Positions 1 to 5,340 of a stretch of 5,586 nucleotides of DNA are shown piece after piece; positions within the stretch are counted from its first letter, which is position 1, and the number at the start of each line of letters is the position of its first letter. Made by a program: the position numbers and the translations under genes. A model generated the notes under the pieces. It was not told where the DNA came from, did not search any database, and saw nothing but the letters and a program-made list of their open reading frames with translations. The stretch comes from Nanobdellati archaeon. GTDB taxonomy: Archaea; EX4484-52; JAADEF01. The stretch lies in NCBI GenBank assembly GCA_015521505.1, contig WAOB01000037.1, positions 1 through 5,586 of the forward strand, written 5' to 3'.

Positions 1-363
1 ATATTAATATACCACACACCTACATGTAATTGTTGTAATGGGTATATAGAATATCTAAAACAAAACGGATATGATGTCAATAGCATATTGGTTAGCGATC
101 CAGAAATAATTAAGATAAAAAGTAAAAATAACATACCTTACAGTCTATGGTCATGTCATACGTTTATCTATAAGAGATATGTGTTTGAAGGTCATTTACC
201 TCTTGAAAGTATAGAGGATTTCTTAGAGAATCCAACAGGTATGGGGTTAGCATTACCTGGCATGCCACCCGGCAGCCCTGGTATGGGAGGAGTTAAAACA
301 CAACCATTTAATGTTTTAGTAATAAAAGATAACCTACAATATGATGTTTTCGGATCATATTGA
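1..363 (+). CDS. DUF411 family metal-binding protein (5' truncated)
   Basis: The reading frame is open from the first base, so the gene starts left of the window; 120 residues are visible. They match the DUF411 layout in order: a thioredoxin-like strand followed by PTCNCC (the CxCC metal or thiol site, visible residues 9-12), an NGYDV segment, SCHT (51-54), EGHLP (63-67) and the family signature GLALPGMPPGSPGM (82-95), ending with FGSY. DUF411 proteins are small, often exported or linked to copper and other metal resistance genes; their exact reaction is not settled. The Cys, His and Met residues are all retained, so the protein should be functional. The in-frame TTG at 88 is not the start, because the conserved CxCC block lies upstream of it. 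The next gene begins 17 bases after the stop, which suggests an operon. A signal peptide or membrane anchor cannot be judged because the N-terminus is missing. Confidence 0.93.
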   Translation: MLIYHTPTCNCCNGYIEYLKQNGYDVNSILVSDPEIIKIKSKNNIPYSLWSCHTFIYKRYVFEGHLPLESIEDFLENPTGMGLALPGMPPGSPGMGGVKTQPFNVLVIKDNLQYDVFGSY

Positions 364-380
364 TAAAAAGGTGAGAGCAT

Positions 381-602
381 ATGAGAAAAAAAGAGAAAGT
401 TGATGTAAAAGATCTATTAATCATAGGGCTTTTGGTATTCGGATTGATTATAGCAGGCATGCAAGGATATGCATTAATAGAAATACAAAGCAAAATAGAG
501 GAATTAGAGGAGTTAGCAAAAAATCCAATATTGATTGATACTGATCTTACCTCATCAAACACTGTAGGTTCGTCTCTACCCGGAATGGTGGGTGGATGTT
601 AA
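381..602 (+). CDS. small single-pass membrane protein with C-terminal LPGMVGGC
   Basis: A 73-residue protein preceded by a strong ribosome binding site (AAAGGTGAG, 367-375, five bases before ATG). Residues 1-11 are basic and charged, 12-32 form one hydrophobic helix, 33-47 are a short amphipathic or coiled-coil stretch (IEIQSKIEELEELAK), 48-64 are a polar linker, and the chain ends in LPGMVGGC with Cys73 as its last residue and only cysteine. The positive-inside rule predicts the N-terminus in the cytoplasm and the Cys tail outside. I recognise no characterised family. The exposed Met and terminal Cys, together with the neighbouring DUF411 and His/Met-rich genes, suggest metal or thiol chemistry on the outer face of the membrane. 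It could instead be a small scaffold or anchor. The coding call is firm from the start site and operon position; the function is inference. Confidence 0.85.
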   Translation: MRKKEKVDVKDLLIIGLLVFGLIIAGMQGYALIEIQSKIEELEELAKNPILIDTDLTSSNTVGSSLPGMVGGC

Positions 603-622
603 TCTACATACAGGTGGTCTAG

Positions 623-1066
623 ATGAAGATGTTTTACCTTATTTTGATAATAATGGTGTCATTGCTTAATGTTTATGGGCACGGGGGAGTTGATGAGGCT
701 AAAGACAAGTATGTAGATTCAATATTAAACTCTTCTATTCCTTGCAAGGAGTTAAGTAACCAAGACTTGGTAATGATAGGAGATTATTTTATGGAGTTAA
801 TGCATCCTCAAAATCATAAGATAATAGAAAAGGTTGTATGTAATAATGATGAAGCATGTTTAAACCAAATACATATAAGTGTTGCAAAAAACACATATTG
901 CTCTAAATTTCATGATTATGGTTGGTTTGGTGGTTATATGCATGATGGAGGGATGATGTATTACGGGATGTTCTTTTATCCGCTTATTGTGTTGTTGTTA
1001 ATTGTGTTAATAGTTGTAATAATTGTTATTGGATTAAAAGACAACACACCTAAAAGAAAAAAGTAA
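623..1066 (+). CDS. secreted His/Met/Cys-rich protein with C-terminal membrane anchor
   Basis: A 147-residue protein. The start at 623 is set by AGGTG at 612-616 with six bases of spacing; the ATG at 629 would sit too far away. Residues 1-19 look like a signal peptide, with V17-Y18-G19 fitting a signal peptidase site, which would leave His20 at the mature N-terminus. The soluble part carries four cysteines (41, 73, 79, 93) and many potential soft-metal ligands: M57, M60, H61, H65, H84, H97, then a Gly/Tyr/Met/His-rich stretch (Y99-M116) with M106, H107, M111, M112 and M116. Residues 117-137 are a strongly hydrophobic helix, followed by a basic tail (KRKK), so the domain should face outward with the tail in the cytoplasm. 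I know no named family. The pattern of G-x-Y-x-M-x-x-M with spaced His and Cys resembles uncharacterised small metal-binding-type proteins. A copper-like role in concert with the upstream DUF411 gene is inference. Confidence 0.83.
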   Translation: MKMFYLILIIMVSLLNVYGHGGVDEAKDKYVDSILNSSIPCKELSNQDLVMIGDYFMELMHPQNHKIIEKVVCNNDEACLNQIHISVAKNTYCSKFHDYGWFGGYMHDGGMMYYGMFFYPLIVLLLIVLIVVIIVIGLKDNTPKRKK

Positions 1067-1081
1067 TTCGTGTGATGTCCT

Positions 1082-2125
1082 ATGGAAACAAAAAAAGAAA
1101 TAATTATTTATCCAATCATCATTTTAATTTTCATCATTTTAAGTTTTTTTATTTATACTCTATTTCTTTACATAAAAGCCAACAGTCTGCTCAATACATA
1201 TTCAGAAAGAATAGATATTAGAGTGATCTCTCTTCTTCCTGTGTGTAGTGGATGCGAGAATACAACATACATAATAGAGAAAATAAATAGCAACAAGAGA
1301 ATAAACATAGCAGAATATAATATAATAACCGAGATGGAAATGTTAAAAAACATTTCAATTAAATACAACATAACGAAGTTACCTGCAATAATCATAAAGA
1401 CAGAAAACATCTCGAGAATAAATGTTGAAGGATTTGAAATGAGAAATGATAGTTTCGTTTATGAAACAACTAAAATACCTTATTATGACTTAAAGAGCGA
1501 ACAAGAAGTAGGAAAGGTGAAAGTTATAACATTTAATTATGATAAATGTGATGTGTGTATGGACATAAACCAGATAATCTTTTACTTAAATCAATCTGGA
1601 GTTTATATAGAGAGCATAAAAGAAGGTAATGCAAAGGAGTTTGGCATAAAGAAGTTGCCTTCTCTTGCATTCTCAGATGATATATTAGCATATAGAGGAA
1701 CATTTCTCTCATTAGCAGAATATTTAAATATTACAATAATAAATGGTAAAAGATATTTCGTATTTAAGCCCTTTCCTCCTTACTACGACATAGGTAAAAA
1801 AAGAATAATAGGTAAAGTAAATTTAACATATATAGTTGATAGAAATTGTGAGAATTGTTATGATGTTACAATACATAAACAAATACTTCAAAGATTAGGT
1901 ATTTATATAGAAAATGAAACTTATAAAGAGTACACTGAACTAAATGAAGATATCAAAGAAAAGATAAGTATTATACCTACAGTAGTGATAGAAGGAGATT
2001 TATTCGCATACAGAAACTTAGAAGCCGTATTAAGACAAGTAGGATATTGGGATGAAAAGTTATTTATTTTCACAAATCCAAAGGCTTTAGGATTAAATGA
2101 AAGTACATATATAAAGATAAAGTAG
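1082..2125 (+). CDS. membrane-anchored protein with three tandem thioredoxin-like CxxC repeats
   Basis: A 347-residue protein with a signal-anchor helix at residues 7-31 and the rest predicted outside the cell. Three repeats follow, each with a CxxC and a later candidate cis-proline: C55-SG-C58 with P101, C156-DV-C159 with P193, and C256-EN-C259 with P299. Repeats two and three are clearly homologous: both begin PYYD (133-136 and 233-236), have GKV before the CxxC, G-V/I-YIE in mid-domain, and an AYR motif after the proline (203-205 and 309-311). This is the arrangement of thioredoxin or glutaredoxin-like folds, suggesting disulfide exchange or a chain of thiol carriers at the cell surface; metal binding by the CxxC pairs is the alternative. 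Ten N-glycosylation sequons fit an exposed location. The start follows a GTGATG ribosome binding site (1072-1077). It is the last gene of the cluster, 15 bases after the His/Met-rich gene. No close named family is recognised. Confidence 0.88.
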   Translation: METKKEIIIYPIIILIFIILSFFIYTLFLYIKANSLLNTYSERIDIRVISLLPVCSGCENTTYIIEKINSNKRINIAEYNIITEMEMLKNISIKYNITKLPAIIIKTENISRINVEGFEMRNDSFVYETTKIPYYDLKSEQEVGKVKVITFNYDKCDVCMDINQIIFYLNQSGVYIESIKEGNAKEFGIKKLPSLAFSDDILAYRGTFLSLAEYLNITIINGKRYFVFKPFPPYYDIGKKRIIGKVNLTYIVDRNCENCYDVTIHKQILQRLGIYIENETYKEYTELNEDIKEKISIIPTVVIEGDLFAYRNLEAVLRQVGYWDEKLFIFTNPKALGLNESTYIKIK

Positions 2126-2161
2126 AAGTAATGACAAACAAAATCTTCTCGGAAAACCACA

Positions 2162-2175
2162 TATATTTCTTTTTT
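2162..2175 (+). terminator. possible T-rich terminator after the four-gene cluster
   Basis: A pyrimidine-rich run ending in six Ts lies 36 bases after the last stop codon of the cluster. Archaeal termination commonly uses such oligo-T tracts without a hairpin. It overlaps the TATA box of the next gene, so the T run could simply be promoter sequence. Confidence 0.35.
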
Positions 2176-2180
2176 AAAAT
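2171..2180 (+). promoter_or_regulatory. TATA box for the small PC4-like gene
   Basis: TTTTTAAAAT with its TTTAAA core centred 41.5 bases before the ATG at 2217. With the usual archaeal distance of about 26-28 bases from TATA to transcript start, transcription would begin near 2203 and give a leader of about 14 bases that just contains the ribosome binding site AGGTGAT (2206-2212). The PRC-barrel gene shows the same spacing. Confidence 0.5.
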
Positions 2181-2216
2181 TTACTGAAATACACTATATA
2201 TCTACAGGTGATACAA

Positions 2217-2450
2217 ATGGAAAAAGTGAAATTTGAAACGATGGAAACAAAGGAAATAAAGTTTGGAAAGAACAACTTTATAGAAGTCGCAAGAAAAAAA
2301 GCAATAACACAGGAAGGTGAAAACGAGTTTTTATCCATCAGTAGAGGATACTATAATCAAGAGAATGAAAAAAGATACAAGGCAAATATAGCAATGCCGT
2401 ATGAGAAAGATTTCATAAACAACCTTATAGAATCTCTCAAGTCTATATAA
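2217..2450 (+). CDS. small protein with PC4-like single-stranded nucleic-acid-binding layout
   Basis: A 77-residue protein. I place the start at ATG 2217, four bases after the ribosome binding site AGGTGAT (2206-2212); the GTG at 2208 lies inside that site and is not a sensible start. The sequence predicts several beta strands (EIKFG, FIEVARKKAI, FLSISRGYY, RYKANIAMP) followed by one amphipathic helix (KDFINNLIESLKSI). The order 'strand with I-S-R-G-Y-Y, a turn with N-x-E, basic strand, then helix' recalls the PC4 and YdbC-like family, which bind single-stranded DNA or RNA as dimers. Aromatic and basic residues on the strands would suit that. There is no catalytic motif. The gene has its own promoter and a T-rich terminator, so it is probably a single transcription unit. 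Coding status is well supported; the family assignment is a pattern-level guess. Confidence 0.8.
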   Translation: MEKVKFETMETKEIKFGKNNFIEVARKKAITQEGENEFLSISRGYYNQENEKRYKANIAMPYEKDFINNLIESLKSI

Positions 2451-2458
2451 GGTAAAGA

Positions 2459-2481
2459 TTTTGTCTTTTATTTTTATTTTT
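2459..2481 (+). terminator. T-rich terminator after the PC4-like gene
   Basis: A 23-base stretch that is T apart from single G, C and A interruptions begins eight bases after the stop at 2450. This is typical of archaeal oligo-T termination. Its 3' end merges with the TATA box of the following gene. Confidence 0.6.
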
Positions 2482-2487
2482 AAATTT
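2477..2487 (+). promoter_or_regulatory. TATA box for a leaderless DUF357 transcript
   Basis: TTTTTAAATTT, with TTTAAA at 2479-2484 centred 27.5 bases before the ATG at 2509. The expected transcript start therefore coincides with the start codon, and no Shine-Dalgarno sequence is present between them. Together these support a leaderless mRNA. Confidence 0.55.
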
Positions 2488-2508
2488 ATTCCCCCTTCAG
2501 TCATATTT

Positions 2509-2751
2509 ATGGATAAAACAGCCGAAAACTTGGTTAAAGAAACGTGTAAATGGTTAGAAAAGATAAAAAATCTTGACTATGAAATCAAAGAAGAATATAA
2601 AAACATAAAAAGCAACATAGAAGCGTATATTAAAGATGCAGAGCATTTTCTTAATAAGAAGATGTATATAGAAGCATTTGAATCTGTTGTGTGGGCGTGG
2701 GCATGGATAGAGATTTCTGAATATTTAGGAATTGCCAAAATAAAAAGGTGA
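2509..2751 (+). CDS. DUF357 family protein
   Basis: An 80-residue, wholly helical protein. The second half, IKDAEHFLNKKMYIEAFESV followed by VWAWAWIEISEYLGI, matches the archaeal DUF357 pattern: a helix with D-A-x-x-F-L, a turn near K-x-Y, and a helix with A-F-E-x-x-x-x-A-W-x-W-x-E ending in L-G-I. The family is small and uncharacterised and has a helical-hairpin (TPR-like) appearance; no reaction is known. The start is ATG 2509, not the upstream in-frame TTG at 2461. That TTG would add a run of Phe and Ile encoded by the terminator and promoter DNA, and the TATA spacing points to a leaderless message from 2509. The stop codon lies inside the ribosome binding site of the tRNase Z gene, so the two are very likely co-transcribed, which hints at a link with RNA metabolism. 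Confidence 0.87.
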   Translation: MDKTAENLVKETCKWLEKIKNLDYEIKEEYKNIKSNIEAYIKDAEHFLNKKMYIEAFESVVWAWAWIEISEYLGIAKIKR

Positions 2752-2758
2752 TATAAAA

Positions 2759-3670
2759 ATGTTAAGAATAATATTTTTAGGAACTAGCGCTGCGATACCT
2801 ATAAAGGATAGAAATACACCATGTATTTATTTTGAACATGATTATGATGTTAGATTCTTATTTGATGTTGGAGAATGTTGTCAAAAAATGCTCATGAGCA
2901 ATAATCTAAAATTTATGAGAATAAATCACATCTTTATCTCTCATTGGCATGCTGATCATTTTGCTGGTTTAATTGGTTTAATACATACAATGGCACTAGA
3001 AGGCAGAACAAAAGACCTTCATATTTACGGACCAAGGAGAACCAAGGAATTCTTGGATAAACTTTTGAAAACAGGATACTATGCAAAAAGGTTTAAAGTT
3101 ATCCCTCATGAATTGAAAGATAATGATGTAGTAGAATTTGATAACTTTATCATAAAGGCATTTAGTGTTGAACATAGAGTGCCTGCTTTAGGCTATGTTT
3201 TTGAGGAAAAACCTAAACTAAAAGCAAATATGGAAAAGGCAAAAAAATTTGGATTAAAAACAGGTCCTCTGATTGGGAGACTCAAAAGAGGAGAAACAAT
3301 TAAATTTAAAGGTCATATTATAAAACCTGAAGACGTGATAGAAGAAGTTAAAGGATTAAAGGTAGTTTATTCTGGAGATACAAGATACTGTCAAAGTCTG
3401 CTGAATAATTCAAAAGAGGCAGATTTACTTATTTCAGAAGCAACAATCGATGAGAAAGATTATGATGAGACAATATATCATCTAACTAACGAGGAAGCAG
3501 CACAAATAGCAAAAGAGGCAAATGTGAAAAGATTAATCTTAACCCATATATCTAGAAGATACACATCCAAAGTTCAGGAGATAAATATTTTCTTAGAAAA
3601 GGCAAAAAAGATATTCCCTAACACAGAACTTGCTTACGATGGAATGGAGATTGTATTGAAGAAAAGGTAG
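2759..3670 (+). CDS. rnz: ribonuclease Z (tRNA 3'-end processing endonuclease)
   Basis: A 303-residue metallo-beta-lactamase-fold nuclease of normal length for short-form RNase Z, which cuts the 3' trailer from precursor tRNAs in the cytoplasm. The zinc ligands are all visible: HWHADH (62-67), H139 in EHRVPALGY, D207 in SGDT, and H263 in LTHIS. H241 in HLTNEEAA occupies the catalytic His motif. The tRNA-binding flexible arm is present around residues 155-182, with the typical GP and G-x-LKRGE-x-I motifs. The N-terminus MLRIIFLGTSAAIP is the standard first strand, so the start is secure; the ribosome binding site AAAGGTGAT overlaps the DUF357 stop. One oddity is residues 36-42, DVGECCQ, where the family usually has DCGEGTQ or DCGEATQ; the acidic residue and Gln are kept but a Cys pair is introduced. 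The gene is co-transcribed with DUF357 and converges on the PRC-barrel gene. Confidence 0.95.
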   Translation: MLRIIFLGTSAAIPIKDRNTPCIYFEHDYDVRFLFDVGECCQKMLMSNNLKFMRINHIFISHWHADHFAGLIGLIHTMALEGRTKDLHIYGPRRTKEFLDKLLKTGYYAKRFKVIPHELKDNDVVEFDNFIIKAFSVEHRVPALGYVFEEKPKLKANMEKAKKFGLKTGPLIGRLKRGETIKFKGHIIKPEDVIEEVKGLKVVYSGDTRYCQSLLNNSKEADLLISEATIDEKDYDETIYHLTNEEAAQIAKEANVKRLILTHISRRYTSKVQEINIFLEKAKKIFPNTELAYDGMEIVLKKR

Positions 3671-3771
3671 AAATAACATATTACATTTCACTATCCTAAC
3701 ATCCTTCTAACCATAGACTATGATAGACAATTACCTACTACCATCCAGGAATATCGACTTTACTATCACTT
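3671..3771. other. spacer between converging rnz and PRC-barrel genes
   Basis: A spacer of 101 bases without a convincing reading frame. It contains a short perfect inverted repeat, CATAGACTATG (3712-3722), with a one-base centre, and the T-rich end TTTTATTCTTCT (3771-3782), which could help end the rnz transcript. I see no tRNA, no convincing C/D or H/ACA box pattern, and no classic hairpin terminator. Confidence 0.5.
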
Positions 3772-4035
3772 TTATTCTTCTAAAGGAGATGCTGAAACGT
3801 GTTTTATTATAACAATGTCTCCAACTGCTTTGACCATATTGTAAGGTATAATAACTCCTTTTTGTCCTCCCACCAGATCATGTAAATAAGACCCTCTTAT
3901 AGCATTAACTATAACAGACCTAACTCTAAATCTTTGTAAATCAACCTCTATGTCAGTTATCTTACCACAATACATCCCCTTATCTGTAAACATGTCCTTT
4001 CCAACAAGTTTGGAATAAAATTCCTCTGTTGCCAT
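3772..4035 (-). CDS. small stand-alone PRC-barrel protein, possible CdpB-like division partner
   Basis: An 87-residue protein consisting of one PRC-barrel domain. Visible landmarks are FYSKLVGKDMFTDKGMYCGK (6-25), the strand ITDIEVDL (26-33), FRVRSVIV (36-43), the GGQKGVIIPYNMV segment (56-68) and the final strand GDIVIIKHV (72-80). The start is the ATG at 4035, preceded by GGTGGTG (4045-4039); a longer frame to 4074 would begin inside the TATA region. PRC barrels act as adaptor domains in RNA processing, photosynthesis and, in archaea, cell division. Small archaeal PRC-barrel proteins (CdpB1, CdpB2) and the membrane-bound CdpA take part in the SepF and FtsZ division complex of haloarchaea. 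The gene lies 71 bases downstream of ftsZ on the same strand with its own TATA box, which makes a division role a good guess. Assignment to CdpB rather than to another PRC-barrel group is not proven. Confidence 0.92.
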   Translation of the reverse strand: MATEEFYSKLVGKDMFTDKGMYCGKITDIEVDLQRFRVRSVIVNAIRGSYLHDLVGGQKGVIIPYNMVKAVGDIVIIKHVSASPLEE

Positions 4036-4072
4036 CAACACCACCCGACCATACTTAATTATAAATATCAAC

Positions 4073-4088
4073 ATTTAAATATTTAAAT
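4073..4088 (-). promoter_or_regulatory. double TATA box of the PRC-barrel gene
   Basis: ATTTAAAT occurs twice in direct succession and forms a 16-base perfect palindrome. The proximal TTTAAA (4074-4079) is centred 41.5 bases before the ATG at 4035, predicting a transcript start near 4049 and a 14-base leader carrying GGTGGTG. The distal copy would give a leader about eight bases longer. The element is between ftsZ and the PRC gene, so the PRC gene can be transcribed independently of ftsZ. Confidence 0.5.
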
Positions 4089-4106
4089 ACTTCCATCATA
4101 CAGGAA

Positions 4107-5267
4107 TTACAAAAACTCAATACCTAATTTCTCCTCTATCTCCTTCTTTGCTTCGAATTCTCTCTCTTCTACTTCTTCAAAGAAAGAACTACTCTTAACT
4201 CCTGTGACAATAATCATAACCCTTAATGTCTCTCCAAGTTCTGGCTCAACAGCAGCACCCCATATAACCTTTGCTGCTCTATCAAGTTTGGAAGTAACAG
4301 CATAAACTACTTCCTTTGCTTCTTTTAGAGATAAATCAGCGCCTCCTGAAACATGAATTAAAGCACCTTTCGCCCCCTCAATATCAACATCCAATAATGG
4401 ATTATTCAATGCCTTGTTTACTGCCTCGGATGCTCTATTTTCCGTATCGCTCTCTCCCATACCTATCATTGCATATCCTCCATCACTCATCACAGCTTTA
4501 ACATCTGCAAAATCAAGATTTATTAAAGCATCTTTTGTTATTAATTCAGAAATACCCTTAACAGCATTAACTAAAATCTCATCTGCAATCTTGAATGCTG
4601 TAACAATAGACACATTAGGAACTAGTTCTAAAAGCTTATCGTTGGGAATGACAATTAATGTATCAACATTTTCCCTCAGTTTTTCTAATCCCTTCTTAGC
4701 ATTCTCCATTCTGTGATATCCCTCCATACTAAATGGTAGTGTGACCACTCCCACAACTAAAGCACCTTCCTTTTGAGCAATCTCTGCAACAACAGGGGCA
4801 GAACCAGTTCCAGTTCCTCCTCCTAAACCTGCGGTTACAAAAACCAAATCGTATCCTTCTATAGCAGATTTTATATCGTCTTTACTTTCTTTTGCTGCTG
4901 CTTCCCCAACATTTGGATTGCTTCCTGCACCTAAACCCCCCGTAATATCCTTACCGATAAGGATCTTCTCGTCTGCCTCTGTATAAAGCAAATCTTGAGC
5001 ATCAGTGTTAATAGCAACTAGTTTAACGCCCTCAATACCCACCTGAGACATCCTCGTAATTGTGTTGTTTCCAGCACCTCCACATCCTACAACAGCAATT
5101 TTTGCTCTTGTTCTTTCTAAAACTTTGTGTAAATCATCTTTTTTTGTTATTTTTTTCTGTGGTTTTTTGCTTGATTCTTCACTAGAAGTTGATTTCTTTG
5201 CTTGCCTTTTTGTTGCAGTCTCCTCCATTTTCTCATTTTCCAGGGCCTTTTTAATTATACTCTCCAT
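4107..5267 (-). CDS. ftsZ: cell division protein FtsZ (archaeal FtsZ1-like)
   Basis: The tubulin-like GTPase that polymerises into the division ring at mid-cell. With the start at 5267 it has 386 residues. GTP-binding motifs are intact: [11 protein letters not shown] (59-69), NTDAQ (87-91), the tubulin signature [12 protein letters not shown] (147-158) and TLPF (176-179). The synergy loop NLDFADVK (250-257) keeps both catalytic aspartates, 252 and 255. The closest remembered pattern is the Methanocaldococcus-type FtsZ1. Residues 1-14 form a short helix, 15-45 are a Lys/Ser-rich low-complexity segment, and the C-terminus is an acidic helix ending in KLGIEFL, a likely partner-binding peptide. 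I chose ATG 5267 because AAGGTGGA lies four bases upstream of it; the in-frame ATG at 5288 has no such site and falls in a tandem repeat. The PRC-barrel gene follows on the same strand. Confidence 0.97.
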   Translation of the reverse strand: MESIIKKALENEKMEETATKRQAKKSTSSEESSKKPQKKITKKDDLHKVLERTRAKIAVVGCGGAGNNTITRMSQVGIEGVKLVAINTDAQDLLYTEADEKILIGKDITGGLGAGSNPNVGEAAAKESKDDIKSAIEGYDLVFVTAGLGGGTGTGSAPVVAEIAQKEGALVVGVVTLPFSMEGYHRMENAKKGLEKLRENVDTLIVIPNDKLLELVPNVSIVTAFKIADEILVNAVKGISELITKDALINLDFADVKAVMSDGGYAMIGMGESDTENRASEAVNKALNNPLLDVDIEGAKGALIHVSGGADLSLKEAKEVVYAVTSKLDRAAKVIWGAAVEPELGETLRVMIIVTGVKSSSFFEEVEEREFEAKKEIEEKLGIEFL

Positions 5268-5271
5268 GGAA

Positions 5272-5279
5272 TCCACCTT
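5272..5279 (-). promoter_or_regulatory. ribosome binding site that decides the ftsZ start
   Basis: On the minus strand this reads AAGGTGGA and sits four bases before the ATG at 5267. It lies downstream of the alternative ATG at 5288, which would therefore be untranslated leader. Confidence 0.75.
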
Positions 5280-5285
5280 CTTAAG

Positions 5286-5307
5286 CATTACATTAACATT
5301 ACATTAA
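5286..5307. repeat. 11-base tandem duplication in the ftsZ leader region
   Basis: CATTACATTAA is repeated exactly twice in a row (22 bases), followed by CAA. It lies just upstream of the ftsZ ribosome binding site and spawns extra ATG triplets on the minus strand, including the one at 5288. The predicted transcript start falls in or near it. Confidence 0.85.
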
Positions 5308-5313
5308 CAAAAC

Positions 5314-5324
5314 TATAATTATAT
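5314..5324 (-). promoter_or_regulatory. candidate TATA box for ftsZ
   Basis: ATATAATTATA on the minus strand, about 52 bases before the ATG at 5267, would give a transcript start near 5293 and a leader of about 25 bases. A competing candidate is the symmetric TTTTAAAA at 5341-5348, which would give a leader of about 50 bases. The sequence alone does not choose between them. Confidence 0.3.
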
Positions 5325-5340
5325 TCTAATTAAGCAAATC

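Noticed and set aside
88..363. TTG at 88 as the start of the DUF411 gene
   Set aside because: The same frame is open to base 1 and includes the conserved CxCC motif of the family, so the real start is outside the window.
192..2160. Minus-strand open frames opposite the left cluster (192-380, 308-562, 1168-1410, 1921-2160)
   Set aside because: They lie antisense to well-supported genes and show no motifs or start signals.
2208..2216. GTG start for the PC4-like gene
   Set aside because: The GTG is part of the Shine-Dalgarno sequence AGGTGAT that serves the ATG at 2217.
2461..2508. TTG start and Phe/Ile-rich leader for the DUF357 gene
   Set aside because: The extra residues are translated from a T-rich terminator and TATA box; DUF357 similarity begins after the ATG at 2509.
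3712..3722. Inverted repeat CATAGACTATG as a terminator hairpin
   Set aside because: A five-base stem with a one-base loop cannot form a stable hairpin, and no T run follows it.
3671..3771. Possible C/D box small RNA in the converging-gene spacer
   Set aside because: A GTGATAG box-C-like string occurs on the minus strand, but no properly placed D box (CUGA) accompanies it.
4036..4074. 13-residue N-terminal extension of the PRC-barrel protein
   Set aside because: The start at 4074 lies in the TATA region, while the ATG at 4035 has a good ribosome binding site and fits the usual PRC-barrel N-terminus.
5268..5288. Seven-residue longer FtsZ from ATG 5288
   Set aside because: No ribosome binding site precedes it and it arises from a tandem repeat; AAGGTGGA sits just before ATG 5267.
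4316..5307. Plus-strand open frames opposite ftsZ (4316-4501, 4414-4716, 5062-5307)
   Set aside because: They have no ribosome binding sites or recognisable features and are shadows of a strongly conserved gene on the other strand.
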